DNA of 64,000 nucleotides from an uncultured Aquimarina sp. (GCA_947503835.1 CANNFM010000009.1:62001-126000), one strand, 5' to 3'; positions 44,572-55,009 are shown, counted from the stretch's first letter. Made by a program: numbers and translations. The notes: generated from the letters alone by a model not told the origin.

Positions 44572-45003
44572 ATGAAAAAGATAACTGGTTTAGATTGTAT
44601 TATCCTGGTGGATGATGATAAGATCACTAATTTTATAAATAAAAAAGTAATAAAGCGTGCAGACCTAGATGTTGCCATTAAAGTGAATAGCTCTGTTACT
44701 GAAGCGTTGAACTATCTTAAAGGGATGAGCCAGCATCCTATTGAAGAATACCCCAGACCTGGGATCATATTTCTTGATATCAATATGCCTGGTATGAATG
44801 GTTGGGACTTTATTGATGAGTACAAGAAATTACCTGAAAAACAAAAGAAAAGAATAATAATTGCTATGCTTACGACAAGTATAAATCCTGACGATGAAAA
44901 TGCTGCCAATCAAATTCCTGAAATCAACATGTACTTAAAAAAACCGTTAACTGTTGAAAAATTAGAGAGTACGATTAAAGATTACTTTCCTATTTTAAAT
45001 TGA
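44572..45003 (+). CDS. CheY-like response regulator, receiver only
   Basis: 143 residues, receiver domain only. The acidic pocket is in IILVDDDKITNFI, the phosphorylation site is D69 (IIFLDINMPGMNGWDF), the threonine is in IAMLTTSINPDDE, and the lysine in INMYLKKPLTVEKLE. No output domain is present, so it must act by protein interaction or pass phosphate on. It forms an operon with the kinase 6 bases upstream. In Bacteroidota such pairs often resemble phytochrome-associated RcpA-type regulators. Confidence 0.92.
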   Translation: MKKITGLDCIILVDDDKITNFINKKVIKRADLDVAIKVNSSVTEALNYLKGMSQHPIEEYPRPGIIFLDINMPGMNGWDFIDEYKKLPEKQKKRIIIAMLTTSINPDDENAANQIPEINMYLKKPLTVEKLESTIKDYFPILN

Positions 45004-45015
45004 CATAGTAGATAG

Positions 45016-46317
45016 TTATACCGGTTCTCCATATAGATCAAAATCCTCGGCTTCATTTATTTTAACAGTAGTAAACTCTCCTGTTTTTAGATAAAATTTT
45101 GAGGCATCGATAAGTACTTCATTATCTACATCTGGAGAATCAAACTCTGTTCTTCCGACAAAATATTGTCCTTCTTTACGATCAATAATGACTTTGAACT
45201 CCTGTCCTATTTTTTGTTGATTCAGTTCCCAAGAAATCTGTGATTGAATTTCCATGATTTCATTTGCTCGTTGCATTTTTACTTCTTCAGGAACATCATC
45301 TTCTAGAGTAAAGGCATGCGTATTTTCTTCATGAGAATATGTAAAACATCCTAATCGTTCAAAACGCATCTCCTTTACCCAATCTCTTAAGGTTTCGAAG
45401 TCTTCTTGAGTTTCTCCAGGATAACCAACAATAAGCGTAGTACGAATAGTCATCTCTGGTACAGCTTCTCTAAACTCTTCTAAAAGCTTGGTCGTTTTTG
45501 CTTTAGTAGTTCCCCTTCTCATCGACTTTAATATTGGATCTGCTATATGTTGAAGCGGAATATCGATATAGTTACAAACTTTTGGTTCTTGTTTCATTAC
45601 CTCTAATACATCCATTGGAAACCCTGTTGGAAACGCATAATGTAAACGAATCCATTCGATCCCTTCAATTTTAGCCAATTCTTTAAGTAAATCGGCTAAT
45701 TTTCTTTCCTTATAAAGATCTAAGCCATAATATGTAAGGTCTTGCGCAATCAGAATTATTTCTTTTACGCCATCTGCAGCTAACTTTTTGGTCTCTACGA
45801 CTAATTCTTCAATTGGTGTAGACTTATGCTTTCCTCTCATTAATGGGATTGCGCAAAATGAACAAGGGCGATCACATCCTTCTGCAATCTTTAGATATGC
45901 ATAATTCTTGGGCGTAGTAGTTAACCGTTCTCCTATTAATTCATGCTTATAATCAGCACCCAATGCTTTTAATAATCCTGGTAGCTCTGTGGTTCCAAAA
46001 TATTGATCTACATCTGGGATTTCCTTTTCTAAATCAGGCTTATAGCGCTCAGACAAACATCCTGTAACAAAAACTTTGTCAACATCTCCTTCCTCTTTTT
46101 TCTGCACATATTCTAAAATAGTATTTACAGATTCCTCTTTGGCATTTGCAATAAAACCACAAGTATTGATCACGACTATATTTCCTTCCTCTTCATGAAC
46201 AACTTCCTTATTATTGGCACGCAACTGCCCCATTAACACTTCGCTATCGTAAACATTTTTACTACAACCTAGTGTTACCACATTGATCTTGTTCTTTTTT
46301 AAAGTCTTTGTTCTCAT
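45016..46317 (-). CDS. rimO: Ribosomal protein S12 methylthiotransferase
   Basis: 433 residues, full length. RimO is a radical SAM enzyme with two [4Fe-4S] clusters that adds a methylthio group to an aspartate of ribosomal protein S12. The N-terminal cluster uses the cysteines in VVTLGCSKNVYDSEVLMGQL, VVINTCGFIANAKEES and VTGCLSERYKPDL. The radical SAM triad is AEGCDRPCSFCAIP (C-x3-C-x2-C), and a TRAM domain ends the protein (VIIDRKEGQYFVGRTEFDSP). In flavobacteria I recall it lying close to ftsY, and here 7 kb separates them. Confidence 0.95.
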   Translation of the reverse strand: MRTKTLKKNKINVVTLGCSKNVYDSEVLMGQLRANNKEVVHEEEGNIVVINTCGFIANAKEESVNTILEYVQKKEEGDVDKVFVTGCLSERYKPDLEKEIPDVDQYFGTTELPGLLKALGADYKHELIGERLTTTPKNYAYLKIAEGCDRPCSFCAIPLMRGKHKSTPIEELVVETKKLAADGVKEIILIAQDLTYYGLDLYKERKLADLLKELAKIEGIEWIRLHYAFPTGFPMDVLEVMKQEPKVCNYIDIPLQHIADPILKSMRRGTTKAKTTKLLEEFREAVPEMTIRTTLIVGYPGETQEDFETLRDWVKEMRFERLGCFTYSHEENTHAFTLEDDVPEEVKMQRANEIMEIQSQISWELNQQKIGQEFKVIIDRKEGQYFVGRTEFDSPDVDNEVLIDASKFYLKTGEFTTVKINEAEDFDLYGEPV

Positions 46318-46457
46318 ATTTTTTGAATAAAGGTGTGCAAAGATACAATGATTAAGTAAAGTATCGACTATAAATCTAATATCTCTAAATATTAAAGATA
46401 TAGCCTTTATTAAACCTTTTGTATATTGTATAGTCTTAACCTACAACGCCCTTGTAT

Positions 46458-47564
46458 ATGAATAAGATTTTTATACTAATACTCTTCATGATTTTTTTTA
46501 GTATCTCGTGTTCTGATAGCACTTCTGAAACAATTAATCCGAATACAGAAAGTCCCAATCCTTTAGACGTTTCAGTACTCTATTTTCCTCCAACAGACAC
46601 CAACTCATGGCAAACCATCTCTGTATCAGATTTGGGATGGAATTCAAATAATGAACAACAACTGTATGATTTTTTACAAGAAAAGTCCACTAAAGCTTTT
46701 ATCATTCTTAAAGATGGTAAAATAGTTATAGAAAAGTATTTTAATGGCGCTACTGCGGAAGATAATAACCCATGGTATTCTGCAGGAAAAACCTTAACTG
46801 CATTTACTATTGGAGTCGCGCAACAAGAAAACCTATTAAGCATTAATGAAGCTTCACATAACTATTTAGGGTCTGGATGGGCTACACTCACAGGAGAACA
46901 AGAAAATCTGATCACAATTAAAAATCATTTAACGATGACTACCGGGTTGGATTATAATGTTTCTAACCAAAATTGTACGGATATCGATTGCCTAACCTAT
47001 CTAAACAAACCTAACACTTTTTGGTATTATCACAATGCAGCTTATACGATCCTTACCGATGTAGTGTCTGGAGCAACAAACCAAAATTTTGAGAGTTATT
47101 TTGATACTAAAATAAAAAATAGAATTGGTATGAATGGCTCTTGGTTGAGTTTTGGTTTTACTACTATTTATTACAGCACAGCCAGAAGCATGGCTCGTTT
47201 TGGCTTATTAAATTTGAATAATGGCACTTGGGATGCACAAGAAATTTTATCTGATCAAGATTTTTTTAAGGAGATGACTACTACGTCGCAAAATTTAAAT
47301 CAAGCCTATGGGTATTTATGGTGGCTGAATGGAAAAAATAGTTTTAGAACACCCGCTACTGAAATAGAGTTTCCCGGAAAACTAATACCAAATGCTCCAG
47401 ACGATCTTATTGCAGGCCTAGGTAAGGATGATCAAAAACTATATATCGTACCAAGTCAGAATCTTGTTATTGTAAGAATGGGGGACAATACGGGAGAATC
47501 GTTATTAGGTCCATCAAGTTTTGATAATAGTTTATGGGAAAAAATTAATTTGCTTATTAACTAA
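46458..47564 (+). CDS. Serine hydrolase lipoprotein (class C beta-lactamase-like)
   Basis: 368 residues from the ATG at 46458; a TTG two codons earlier is in frame. The signal ends in a lipobox (FMIFFSISCSDS). The S-x-x-K nucleophile motif is WYSAGKTLTAFTIG, the tyrosine motif is WYYHNAAYTILTD (Y-x-N), and GLGKDDQKLYIVPSQNLVIV is the C-terminal region with a degenerate third motif. It belongs to the beta-lactamase/D-Ala-D-Ala-peptidase-like enzymes, here probably periplasmic. The substrate is unknown. It converges with the TonB receptor gene. Confidence 0.88.
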   Translation: MNKIFILILFMIFFSISCSDSTSETINPNTESPNPLDVSVLYFPPTDTNSWQTISVSDLGWNSNNEQQLYDFLQEKSTKAFIILKDGKIVIEKYFNGATAEDNNPWYSAGKTLTAFTIGVAQQENLLSINEASHNYLGSGWATLTGEQENLITIKNHLTMTTGLDYNVSNQNCTDIDCLTYLNKPNTFWYYHNAAYTILTDVVSGATNQNFESYFDTKIKNRIGMNGSWLSFGFTTIYYSTARSMARFGLLNLNNGTWDAQEILSDQDFFKEMTTTSQNLNQAYGYLWWLNGKNSFRTPATEIEFPGKLIPNAPDDLIAGLGKDDQKLYIVPSQNLVIVRMGDNTGESLLGPSSFDNSLWEKINLLIN

Positions 47565-47577
47565 GTATTCCTAACCC

Positions 47578-50127
47578 CTAAAATGACACTCTAAATGTGG
47601 CATTAGGAGTAATACTTAAAGATGATTCGACTACTTCTTGAGGTAAATTTTGCTGATTAATTTGGTAGTAGTTATTTATCACATTTTCTTTATCTGTAAT
47701 ATTCCAAATAGATAATCCTGTATGTGCCTGGATTTTGTTACTGATTTTAAAATCATAAGTTGCCGAGATATCCAATCTAAGGTATTCATCCAACCTACTA
47801 CTATTCGAGTCCTGATAATTAATTCGATTCTCAGAAACAGGATCTTCTGGTAATGGTCTTGTGGTAGGTAAACCTGAATTCCAATTAAGGCCAGCAGAAA
47901 TTTTAAAATCTCGAAAAGAATACGAAGATCCTAAGGTTACAGAATGCTTAATTTCTACATTATTAGGAAATACTCGTTCATCAAATGCTTCAAAAATATA
48001 GGTGTTATAAGCATACGAATAGCTCATCCATGTGCTTAGATTTTTATATCTTTTGTTTACTAAGAAATCCATACCTTTTACTGTATAATCCCCTATCGCT
48101 CTTACAAACTCATATTGATTCTGAAACCCTTGGCTTCTTGCCGTTATACCCATTACTTTTTTGTAGTATCCTTCTGCATTTAATAACCAACCCAATCTAC
48201 TGTATTGCAAACCCAGGGAGACTTGTCTGCTTTTAACCACAGGGATATCATTATCATTAGATAAAATCCACCTTCTCTTTTCTATTCCCAAAAAATCATT
48301 TTGAAAATTTATGATCTGAGAAGTGTTCTGATGCTTAAACTCCCCTAATAATTCAATATTAAAATACGTAAACACCTTTTGGTTATAACTTAGTCTAGGC
48401 TCAATAATATGAGTATTAAATTTATCATTATAATTATAGCGCACTCCAAGGTTTAAAGAGGTGTTTTTTTGAGGAGTATAGTGCACTTGAGAAAATAAGC
48501 TATGCGTACGTATTACCCTGTCTCTTTTTTCTCTAAAAACAGGAGTATCTATATCATTGAGGTTAGAAATCCCGGTTTCTATAAACTGATACCCATTAAG
48601 CAAAGTCATCTTTTCGGTGATATCGTAGTATCCTTTCAATTTTATTCCAGTTTCTGAAACTTTGTTCTCTTGTAAAAAACGCTGTTCCTGTTGAAGATTT
48701 GCATTAATAGACTTAAGATCGTAGTCAGTTTCATATACCTGTACAACTGATCTTAGTTTATCATTCCATTGCTTTTGATACCATATTCCACCAGCTAGAC
48801 TATTTTGTATTAAACTACTTTGCCTTGATCGTTCTATATTATTTATAGTAGCATTTTCTGTAAAAACAAGTTCGTTATTGATGGTTAAAAAATTAACTCT
48901 TAGTTTGTCTGTATTTGTGATATTATAATTCCATCGCAAGTTGATGTCATAAAAATCAAAACCAATATCTGAAGCTAACAGCTCTTGTTCATCAACTTCA
49001 CTGTCTTGAGATATTCTATTCGAGTATTGCGAGTAGGTTGGTGTTTCTACAATATCTCTAATTGATTTACGTCCGGTGATTTGTAGTGACGATTGCTTTC
49101 CTATAGGAATATCTGCAAAAGCATCAGCATTAATCAAATTTAAACCTAAACTTGCACCAAAACGATCATTAATCGCTGTATCTGTATTCATAATAATAGT
49201 TCCTGAAACTCCATCTGTATATTCTGGACTAGTCCCATTTTTAAGCAATGCCGCCTTCCGTGTTATCAACGGGTTAATTGCAGATATCAATCCAAAAAAA
49301 TGTCCTGATTGATACATTTTTATTCCATCCCAGAGTATTAAATTCTGATCATGAGTCCCTCCTCGAATATTAATATTTGAGACGGTTTCATCTGTACTTT
49401 GGATACCCGATAATGCTTGTACGGTCTGCAAAACATCTGTTTCTATAAGGCCAGGAAGAATCCCAAAATTCTTATAATCTATTTGAAAACTTCCGTCATT
49501 AGCTTTATCAATACCTTTGGTGATATAATTATGAAGTATCACTTCAGATAATGCTTCGGTTTTAGGTTCTAGAGAAATCTCTGAGCAATCATCGATTATA
49601 AAAGTATCAGCAAGTCGATATACCGTTTGGTATCCTAAATGTCCTACAATAATAGTTTCGGTGAGTGTAAATACTTCGAGTTCAAAATTTCCATCTTTGT
49701 CGCTTACAGCAGAAGATTTTTTTCCTTGAATGGTTGCACCTTCTAGTGCAGATTTAGTATAATTATCTTTAAGACTACCACAAATAATAAAAGAAGTACT
49801 TTTTTTATTAATAGACACAAAATTGTTAGCCAATATACTATATGTTAGACCTGTCTGTTGCTCCAGAAATTCTAAGATTTGTTCAAAAGAAAGTTCATTT
49901 TGAATTGATTCTACAAGGATGCCTTCAATAGTATCATCGGCAAACGTAAATTTATATTGAAACCGATCCTCTATAATAGAAATAGCATCCACCAGAGGCA
50001 TTGTTTTATCATTTACATCTTGTGCACGAGAAGTAGAAACATAAAATATGAGAAACAGCCATATAAGAGCGACATTTTGCCGACTATAGTTTACTCTTAT
50101 ACAGTGTAATATGTTTTTTTGAATCAA
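47578..50127 (-). CDS. FecA-like TonB-dependent receptor with STN signalling domain
   Basis: 849 residues, starting with TTG at 50127; I find no ATG that would leave the signal intact. This start lies 44 bases inside the fecR-like gene, which points to translational coupling. After the signal (NVALIWLFLIFYVSTSRAQD) come an STN/secretin-like domain (about 40-110, NELSFEQILEFLEQQTGLTY), a carboxypeptidase-like domain (GSLKDNYTKSALEGATIQGK), the plug (TVQALSGIQSTDETVSNINI, RGGTHDQNLILWDGIKMYQS) and a barrel ending in SITPNATFRVSF. The STN domain matches use with a FecR anti-sigma factor. There is no SusD partner. Confidence 0.9.
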   Translation of the reverse strand: MIQKNILHCIRVNYSRQNVALIWLFLIFYVSTSRAQDVNDKTMPLVDAISIIEDRFQYKFTFADDTIEGILVESIQNELSFEQILEFLEQQTGLTYSILANNFVSINKKSTSFIICGSLKDNYTKSALEGATIQGKKSSAVSDKDGNFELEVFTLTETIIVGHLGYQTVYRLADTFIIDDCSEISLEPKTEALSEVILHNYITKGIDKANDGSFQIDYKNFGILPGLIETDVLQTVQALSGIQSTDETVSNINIRGGTHDQNLILWDGIKMYQSGHFFGLISAINPLITRKAALLKNGTSPEYTDGVSGTIIMNTDTAINDRFGASLGLNLINADAFADIPIGKQSSLQITGRKSIRDIVETPTYSQYSNRISQDSEVDEQELLASDIGFDFYDINLRWNYNITNTDKLRVNFLTINNELVFTENATINNIERSRQSSLIQNSLAGGIWYQKQWNDKLRSVVQVYETDYDLKSINANLQQEQRFLQENKVSETGIKLKGYYDITEKMTLLNGYQFIETGISNLNDIDTPVFREKRDRVIRTHSLFSQVHYTPQKNTSLNLGVRYNYNDKFNTHIIEPRLSYNQKVFTYFNIELLGEFKHQNTSQIINFQNDFLGIEKRRWILSNDNDIPVVKSRQVSLGLQYSRLGWLLNAEGYYKKVMGITARSQGFQNQYEFVRAIGDYTVKGMDFLVNKRYKNLSTWMSYSYAYNTYIFEAFDERVFPNNVEIKHSVTLGSSYSFRDFKISAGLNWNSGLPTTRPLPEDPVSENRINYQDSNSSRLDEYLRLDISATYDFKISNKIQAHTGLSIWNITDKENVINNYYQINQQNLPQEVVESSLSITPNATFRVSF

Positions 50128-50998
50128 TTTTATATTCCAGATCTAGAGGTAAAGTTATGGATTTTAACCCATCTTCTAAATTTGTATGAACAAACCCTCC
50201 TGTAAATATACGCGAAGTATTTATATTTTCTAACGAAAATACAACATCATACTGTCTTTCAAATTCATGAATCACTTCATGAAATGGAACACTTTTGAAG
50301 TTACTTATATTATTGATCCATTGTGGTTCGGTACTAGAAGTAATGTCTGTAGTCACAACTCCTTCGACAACCTTGAAAGTAGATCCTGCTGGTAAATCTT
50401 TTGAGTATCCCTGATATTGCACATTTACCAACCCTTCAAAACACTGTACTTCAAAATATCCCTTACGATTTTTGACATTAAACTGTGTTCCCAAAACACT
50501 TACCTTAGCGGCATCAGTGATTACATCAAAGGTTGATCCTTTGGTTACTTTAAAAAAGGCTTCGCCATCAAGAACTACTTCTCGTTTGTCATTCCAATTT
50601 TGTTTATTATATACTATTTCTGATTTTGCATTCAATACCACTGCTGATTCATCGGGCAATGCCAGAGAAATTTTTTCATTTGCCAAAGAATGAATACTTG
50701 ATTCATTATTTAAAAAGAAAAGTGATCCAACTCCAAGTAATACTACCAAAATAGCAGCCACTCTTAAAAAAGGAGTATACCATGCTCCTTTTTGAGCTAT
50801 TACTACATTATTATCATCTACTTTCTTATAAAATGCATCTAAACTTGCAATTTCAGAAACCTCTGATGCTTTAAAATATTGAGCTCCCTCAAGTACTTTT
50901 AGATGTGTTTTATAATCATCTAATGCCTCGAAAGCTTTAGCTTCAGATGCTGTTAATTCATCTGCCAACCATTTTTTTATAAGATATTCTTTATCCAT
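50084..50998 (-). CDS. FecR-type anti-sigma factor
   Basis: 304 residues. The N-terminal 75 residues are the cytoplasmic sigma-binding part, with IKKWLADELTASEAKAFEAL, followed by one membrane helix (VAAILVVLLGVGSLFFL, about 80-96). The periplasmic FecR domain has SIHSLANEKISLALPDESAV, then REVVLDGEAFFKVTKGSTFD and VLGTQFNVKNRKGYFEVQCF, and closes with the STN-like DUF4974 region (FKSVPFHEVIHEFERQYDVV). It holds the sigma factor inactive until the receptor signals. It overlaps the receptor gene by 44 bases and follows the sigma factor gene by 63. Confidence 0.93.
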   Translation of the reverse strand: MDKEYLIKKWLADELTASEAKAFEALDDYKTHLKVLEGAQYFKASEVSEIASLDAFYKKVDDNNVVIAQKGAWYTPFLRVAAILVVLLGVGSLFFLNNESSIHSLANEKISLALPDESAVVLNAKSEIVYNKQNWNDKREVVLDGEAFFKVTKGSTFDVITDAAKVSVLGTQFNVKNRKGYFEVQCFEGLVNVQYQGYSKDLPAGSTFKVVEGVVTTDITSSTEPQWINNISNFKSVPFHEVIHEFERQYDVVFSLENINTSRIFTGGFVHTNLEDGLKSITLPLDLEYKIDSKKHITLYKSKL

Positions 50999-51061
50999 TA
51001 TAAAAGTTCTTCTATATATAAAACAACTAAGTTTTTGTTTTTCCTTTAAATAATTTTAAAT

Positions 51062-51580
51062 TTATTCGAACCCTTCTATTTCATCTTTAAGTTTTCTATA
51101 TGCAGTATAGATTCTATTCTCTACAGCTTTTTTTGTGACCCCTAACATTTCAGCTATTTCAGCATGTTTTTTGCCTTCAACTTTATTTAACAAAAAAGCT
51201 ACCCTTTGATCTTCTGTTAATTTAGCCAGTGTATTTTGGTATTTCTGTAAAAATTGCTTTTGTTCAATTATAAACTCTGGAGATTCGTTGGTATATTCTT
51301 TTGGTTTTATCGCTCTGTGTTTTAAAACCACTTTTTGATGCTTAATCTCATTAAGCATCATATTTTTCGCAACACTAAATAAAAACCCTTTTGCTTTAGA
51401 TGGAGTTACTTTTTTACAATTATCTAATAATTTAATGAAGGCATCTTGCATTTTGTCATTAGGACCTAATGATTCTCCATATTTATAATAAAGGTAATTA
51501 TATAAATCTTTTGAATATTTAGTATAGATTTCCGAAAACATCTTTTCCTCACAGACATTTTCTTGCAAGTCTTTTGGCAT
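51062..51580 (-). CDS. ECF-type RNA polymerase sigma factor (FecI-like)
   Basis: 172 residues. Region 2 is YTKYSKDLYNYLYYKYGESL and NDKMQDAFIKLLDNCKK; region 4 is LTEDQRVAFLLNKVEGKKHA followed by EIAEMLGVTKKAVENRIYTA, a typical helix-turn-helix. It starts the unit sigma - FecR - receptor, all on the minus strand. It is divergent from the Asp-rich lipoprotein gene across 106 bases, so its target promoter may be in that gap. Such factors switch on the receptor genes and nearby transport genes. Confidence 0.93.
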   Translation of the reverse strand: MPKDLQENVCEEKMFSEIYTKYSKDLYNYLYYKYGESLGPNDKMQDAFIKLLDNCKKVTPSKAKGFLFSVAKNMMLNEIKHQKVVLKHRAIKPKEYTNESPEFIIEQKQFLQKYQNTLAKLTEDQRVAFLLNKVEGKKHAEIAEMLGVTKKAVENRIYTAYRKLKDEIEGFE

Positions 51581-51686
51581 TATGACGATTTTGTTAAGGC
51601 TAAATGTAAAAAAAAGAAAAAGAAAAAAGGATTTTTTATATGTAAGTTGTTATAATTATACCATCATTGTGAAAGAATCATATATA

Positions 51687-52823
<1,137 letters not shown>

Positions 52824-52869
52824 TATACTAATATCATCATAATAGAATACCCCAAATATCCTTAAAATT

Positions 52870-53022
52870 ATGAGAAACACATTAAAAACCATATTTAGCC
52901 TATTATTTGTTGTTTCGATGTTATTCTTTATAACCTTACTAATTACCTCTAAGAAAAAATCAATTACAACTGATAATACAATTGTTAAGACTGAAACGCA
53001 AAGTCATATCAAAACTAAATAA
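52870..53022 (+). CDS. 50-residue single-span membrane protein
   Basis: A short frame starting MRNTLKTIFSLLFVVSMLFF, with a single hydrophobic helix (about 8-26) and a polar, Thr/Lys-rich C-terminus (TKSHIKTK-like, ending HIKTK). It starts 46 bases after the Asp-rich lipoprotein stop and ends 4 bases before the next mini-gene. No family is known to me. It is supported by its position in a run of three genes on one strand and by clear N-terminal positive charge, not by homology. Confidence 0.5.
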   Translation: MRNTLKTIFSLLFVVSMLFFITLLITSKKKSITTDNTIVKTETQSHIKTK

Positions 53023-53026
53023 AACC

Positions 53027-53116
53027 ATGTCAAAATACAGAATATTAATCACCGGAGCATTTTTAGTAGTCTATTGTATTTTTATGACGTTTTTAATATT
53101 CATAAAAACAAGCTAA
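53027..53116 (+). CDS. 29-residue single-span membrane protein
   Basis: A very short frame, MSKYRILITGAFLVVYCIFM and then TFLIFIKTS, almost entirely one hydrophobic helix with a basic start. It begins 4 bases after the stop of the 50-residue protein, close enough for coupled translation. A hairpin terminator follows at 53191. By size and composition it could be a small membrane regulator or a type I toxin-like peptide; no evidence decides. Confidence 0.4.
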   Translation: MSKYRILITGAFLVVYCIFMTFLIFIKTS

Positions 53117-53190
53117 CCAATCCCTTTACATATACACAATCTTTGTGAAACGGGAATTATTTATAACAAAGGTTGTGTAGCATTGGGAAC

Positions 53191-53219
53191 AAACCTTCAA
53201 TTATTTTGAAGGTTTTTTT
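53191..53219 (+). terminator. Rho-independent terminator of the Asp-rich lipoprotein unit
   Basis: AACCTTCAA pairs with TTGAAGGTT around a 5-base loop and is followed by a run of T. It lies 75 bases after the last mini-gene. Confidence 0.85.
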
Positions 53220-53318
53220 GTTCAGAGTACTCTAAACAGTTTCAAAACAATTAATTACTATTTTGTAGGTAACATCTCTGCAGATCATAACTTTTGTTAC
53301 CCAATACTTTATCTACAA

Positions 53319-54272
53319 TTATTTAAAAAAGGAATCCACAAATTCATACTTATTAAACACCTGAAGATCTTCTATACCTTCTCCTACTCCGATATACTTT
53401 ACAGGAATCTGAAACTGATCACTAATACCAATAACGACTCCTCCTTTAGCGGTGCCATCAAGTTTTGTTACTGCCAACGAAGTTACCTCTGTAGCCGCAG
53501 TAAACTGTTTTGCTTGTTCAAAAGCATTTTGACCTGTAGATCCATCTAAAACCAGTAATACATCATGTGGAGCATCCCCAATGACTTTCTGCATCACTCG
53601 TTTTACTTTCGTTAATTCGTTCATCAAATTAACTTTGTTATGCAATCGTCCTGCTGTATCAATAATGATAACATCTGCATCTTGATTAACTCCAGACTGC
53701 AACGTATCAAATGCCACAGAAGCAGGGTCGCTTCCCATAGCTTGTTTAATAATTGGAACATCGACTCTATCTGCCCATACCTGTAATTGATCTATAGCAG
53801 CGGCTCTAAACGTATCTGCCGCTCCCAATACAACATTTAATCCCTTGTTTTTAAATTGATGTGCCAGTTTTCCAATAGTAGTAGTTTTACCCACTCCATT
53901 AACTCCAACAACCATTAAAACATAAGGTTTTTTATCTCGAGGGATTTCAAAATCTACCGCTTCGCCGACATTAGTTTCTGAGAGTAAATTTGCTATTTCT
54001 TCGTGTAATATTTGATTTAACTCTTCTGTTCCCAAATATTTATCTTTTGCCACACGACTCTCTATTCTTTCAATGATTTTGATTGTAGTTTTTACACCCA
54101 CATCGCTAGAAACCAATACTTCTTCAAGCTCATCCAAAACCTCGTCATCAACTTTGGATTTACCTGCTACTGCTTTACCTAATTTAGAAAAAAAACTTGC
54201 TTTAGATTTTTCTAATCCTTTATCTAGTGTTTCCTTTTTTTCTGAAGAAAATATATTCTTAAAAATTCCCAT
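53319..54272 (-). CDS. ftsY: Signal recognition particle receptor FtsY
   Basis: 317 residues. The GTPase brings ribosome-bound signal recognition particle to the membrane translocon. The N domain is short and basic (FKNIFSSEKKETLDKGLEKS), typical of Bacteroidota. The G domain is complete: MVVGVNGVGKTTTIGKLAHQ (G1), AADTFRAAAIDQLQVWADRV, ADVIIIDTAGRLHNKVNLMN (G3), and TKLDGTAKGGVVIGIS (G4). The C-terminus ends in GVGEGIEDLQVFNKYEFVDS. It follows the DUF4295-rpmG-rpmB group, separated by a terminator. Confidence 0.96.
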   Translation of the reverse strand: MGIFKNIFSSEKKETLDKGLEKSKASFFSKLGKAVAGKSKVDDEVLDELEEVLVSSDVGVKTTIKIIERIESRVAKDKYLGTEELNQILHEEIANLLSETNVGEAVDFEIPRDKKPYVLMVVGVNGVGKTTTIGKLAHQFKNKGLNVVLGAADTFRAAAIDQLQVWADRVDVPIIKQAMGSDPASVAFDTLQSGVNQDADVIIIDTAGRLHNKVNLMNELTKVKRVMQKVIGDAPHDVLLVLDGSTGQNAFEQAKQFTAATEVTSLAVTKLDGTAKGGVVIGISDQFQIPVKYIGVGEGIEDLQVFNKYEFVDSFFK

Positions 54273-54335
54273 TTCTATTATTCAATATACTGTAAATTCA
54301 AAAACTGAATTTGCTTAATTAGACCACCTAAATAT

Positions 54336-54380
54336 AAAAAGAAAGAGCCATTCCAATACAATTGAAACGGCTTCTTTTTA
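54336..54380 (-). terminator. Terminator between DUF4295 and ftsY
   Basis: An imperfect inverted repeat with AAAAAGAAAGAGCC and GGCTTCTTTTT arms and an ATTCCAAT/ATTGAAAC inner stem. On the minus strand it ends in a run of T about 20 bases after the DUF4295 stop. Confidence 0.65.
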
Positions 54381-54399
54381 AAAGATTTTAAAAGGGAAA

Positions 54400-54552
54400 C
54401 TACTTTTGCTTTAAAAAGTCATTTACAGCCTCTGGTGCCATGATTGACTCAACAAAAGTATAAGCTCCTGTTTTAGGAGATTTTACCATTTTAATGGCCT
54501 TGGTTAATCTTTTTGATCCTGTCTGTAACGACGCTACTGATTTCTTTGCCAT
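54400..54552 (-). CDS. DUF4295 small basic protein
   Basis: 50 residues, MAKKSVASLQTGSKRLTKAI followed by KMVKSPKTGAYTFVESIMAP and EAVNDFLKQK. It is a Bacteroidota-specific small protein always seen beside rpmG and rpmB, and this gene order (rpmB, rpmG, DUF4295) is what I recall from the phylum. Size, charge and context suggest a ribosome-associated protein, but no function is established. It starts 8 bases after the rpmG stop. Confidence 0.88.
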   Translation of the reverse strand: MAKKSVASLQTGSKRLTKAIKMVKSPKTGAYTFVESIMAPEAVNDFLKQK

Positions 54553-54560
54553 GTCTTATA

Positions 54561-54743
54561 TTATTTAATTTCTTTATGAACAGTCATTTTCTTTAGAATA
54601 GGATTAAATTTCTTTATTTCCATTCTATCAGGAGTGTTCTTTTTGTTTTTCGTTGTAATATATCTTGATGTACCTGGTTTACCTGAAGCTTTATGCTCTG
54701 TACATTCTAAGATTACTTGTACTCTATTACCTTTCTTTGCCAT
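54561..54743 (-). CDS. rpmG: 50S ribosomal protein L33
   Basis: 60 residues. [20 protein letters not shown] is the start; [20 protein letters not shown] and [16 protein letters not shown] complete the fold. It keeps one of the zinc-type cysteines (ECTEHK), while the second pair common in zinc-binding L33 is missing, so this is the zinc-free form. It lies between rpmB and DUF4295 in one operon. Confidence 0.97.
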   Translation of the reverse strand: MAKKGNRVQVILECTEHKASGKPGTSRYITTKNKKNTPDRMEIKKFNPILKKMTVHKEIK

Positions 54744-54769
54744 TTGTAGTATCTTTTAAAAAGGGGAGA

Positions 54770-55009
54770 TTATTTTGTTAAAAAACCTTTTGCTCTTGCT
54801 TCTTTCAAAACAGCAGAGATCCCATTCTTATTTATATTTTTTAATGCCGAAGTAGACACTTTTAATATTATCCATCGATCTTCTTCTGGAATATAAAAAC
54901 GCTTTTTGATCAAATTCGCATTGAATTTACGTTTTGTTTTATTCATTGCGTGAGAAACATTGTTTCCCACCATTGCTTTTTTACCTGTAAGCTCGCAAAC
55001 TCTTGACAT
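54770..55009 (-). CDS. rpmB: 50S ribosomal protein L28
   Basis: 79 residues. MSRVCELTGKKAMVGNNVSH opens the protein, AMNKTKRKFNANLIKKRFYI follows, and WIILKVSTSALKNINKNGIS ends the core. Only one cysteine is kept in the N-terminal CxLTG motif, so it does not carry a full zinc site. It is the first gene of the rpmB-rpmG-DUF4295 transcript. Its upstream gap (234 bases) is shared with the 133-residue paralogue starting at 55244. Confidence 0.97.
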   Translation of the reverse strand: MSRVCELTGKKAMVGNNVSHAMNKTKRKFNANLIKKRFYIPEEDRWIILKVSTSALKNINKNGISAVLKEARAKGFLTK

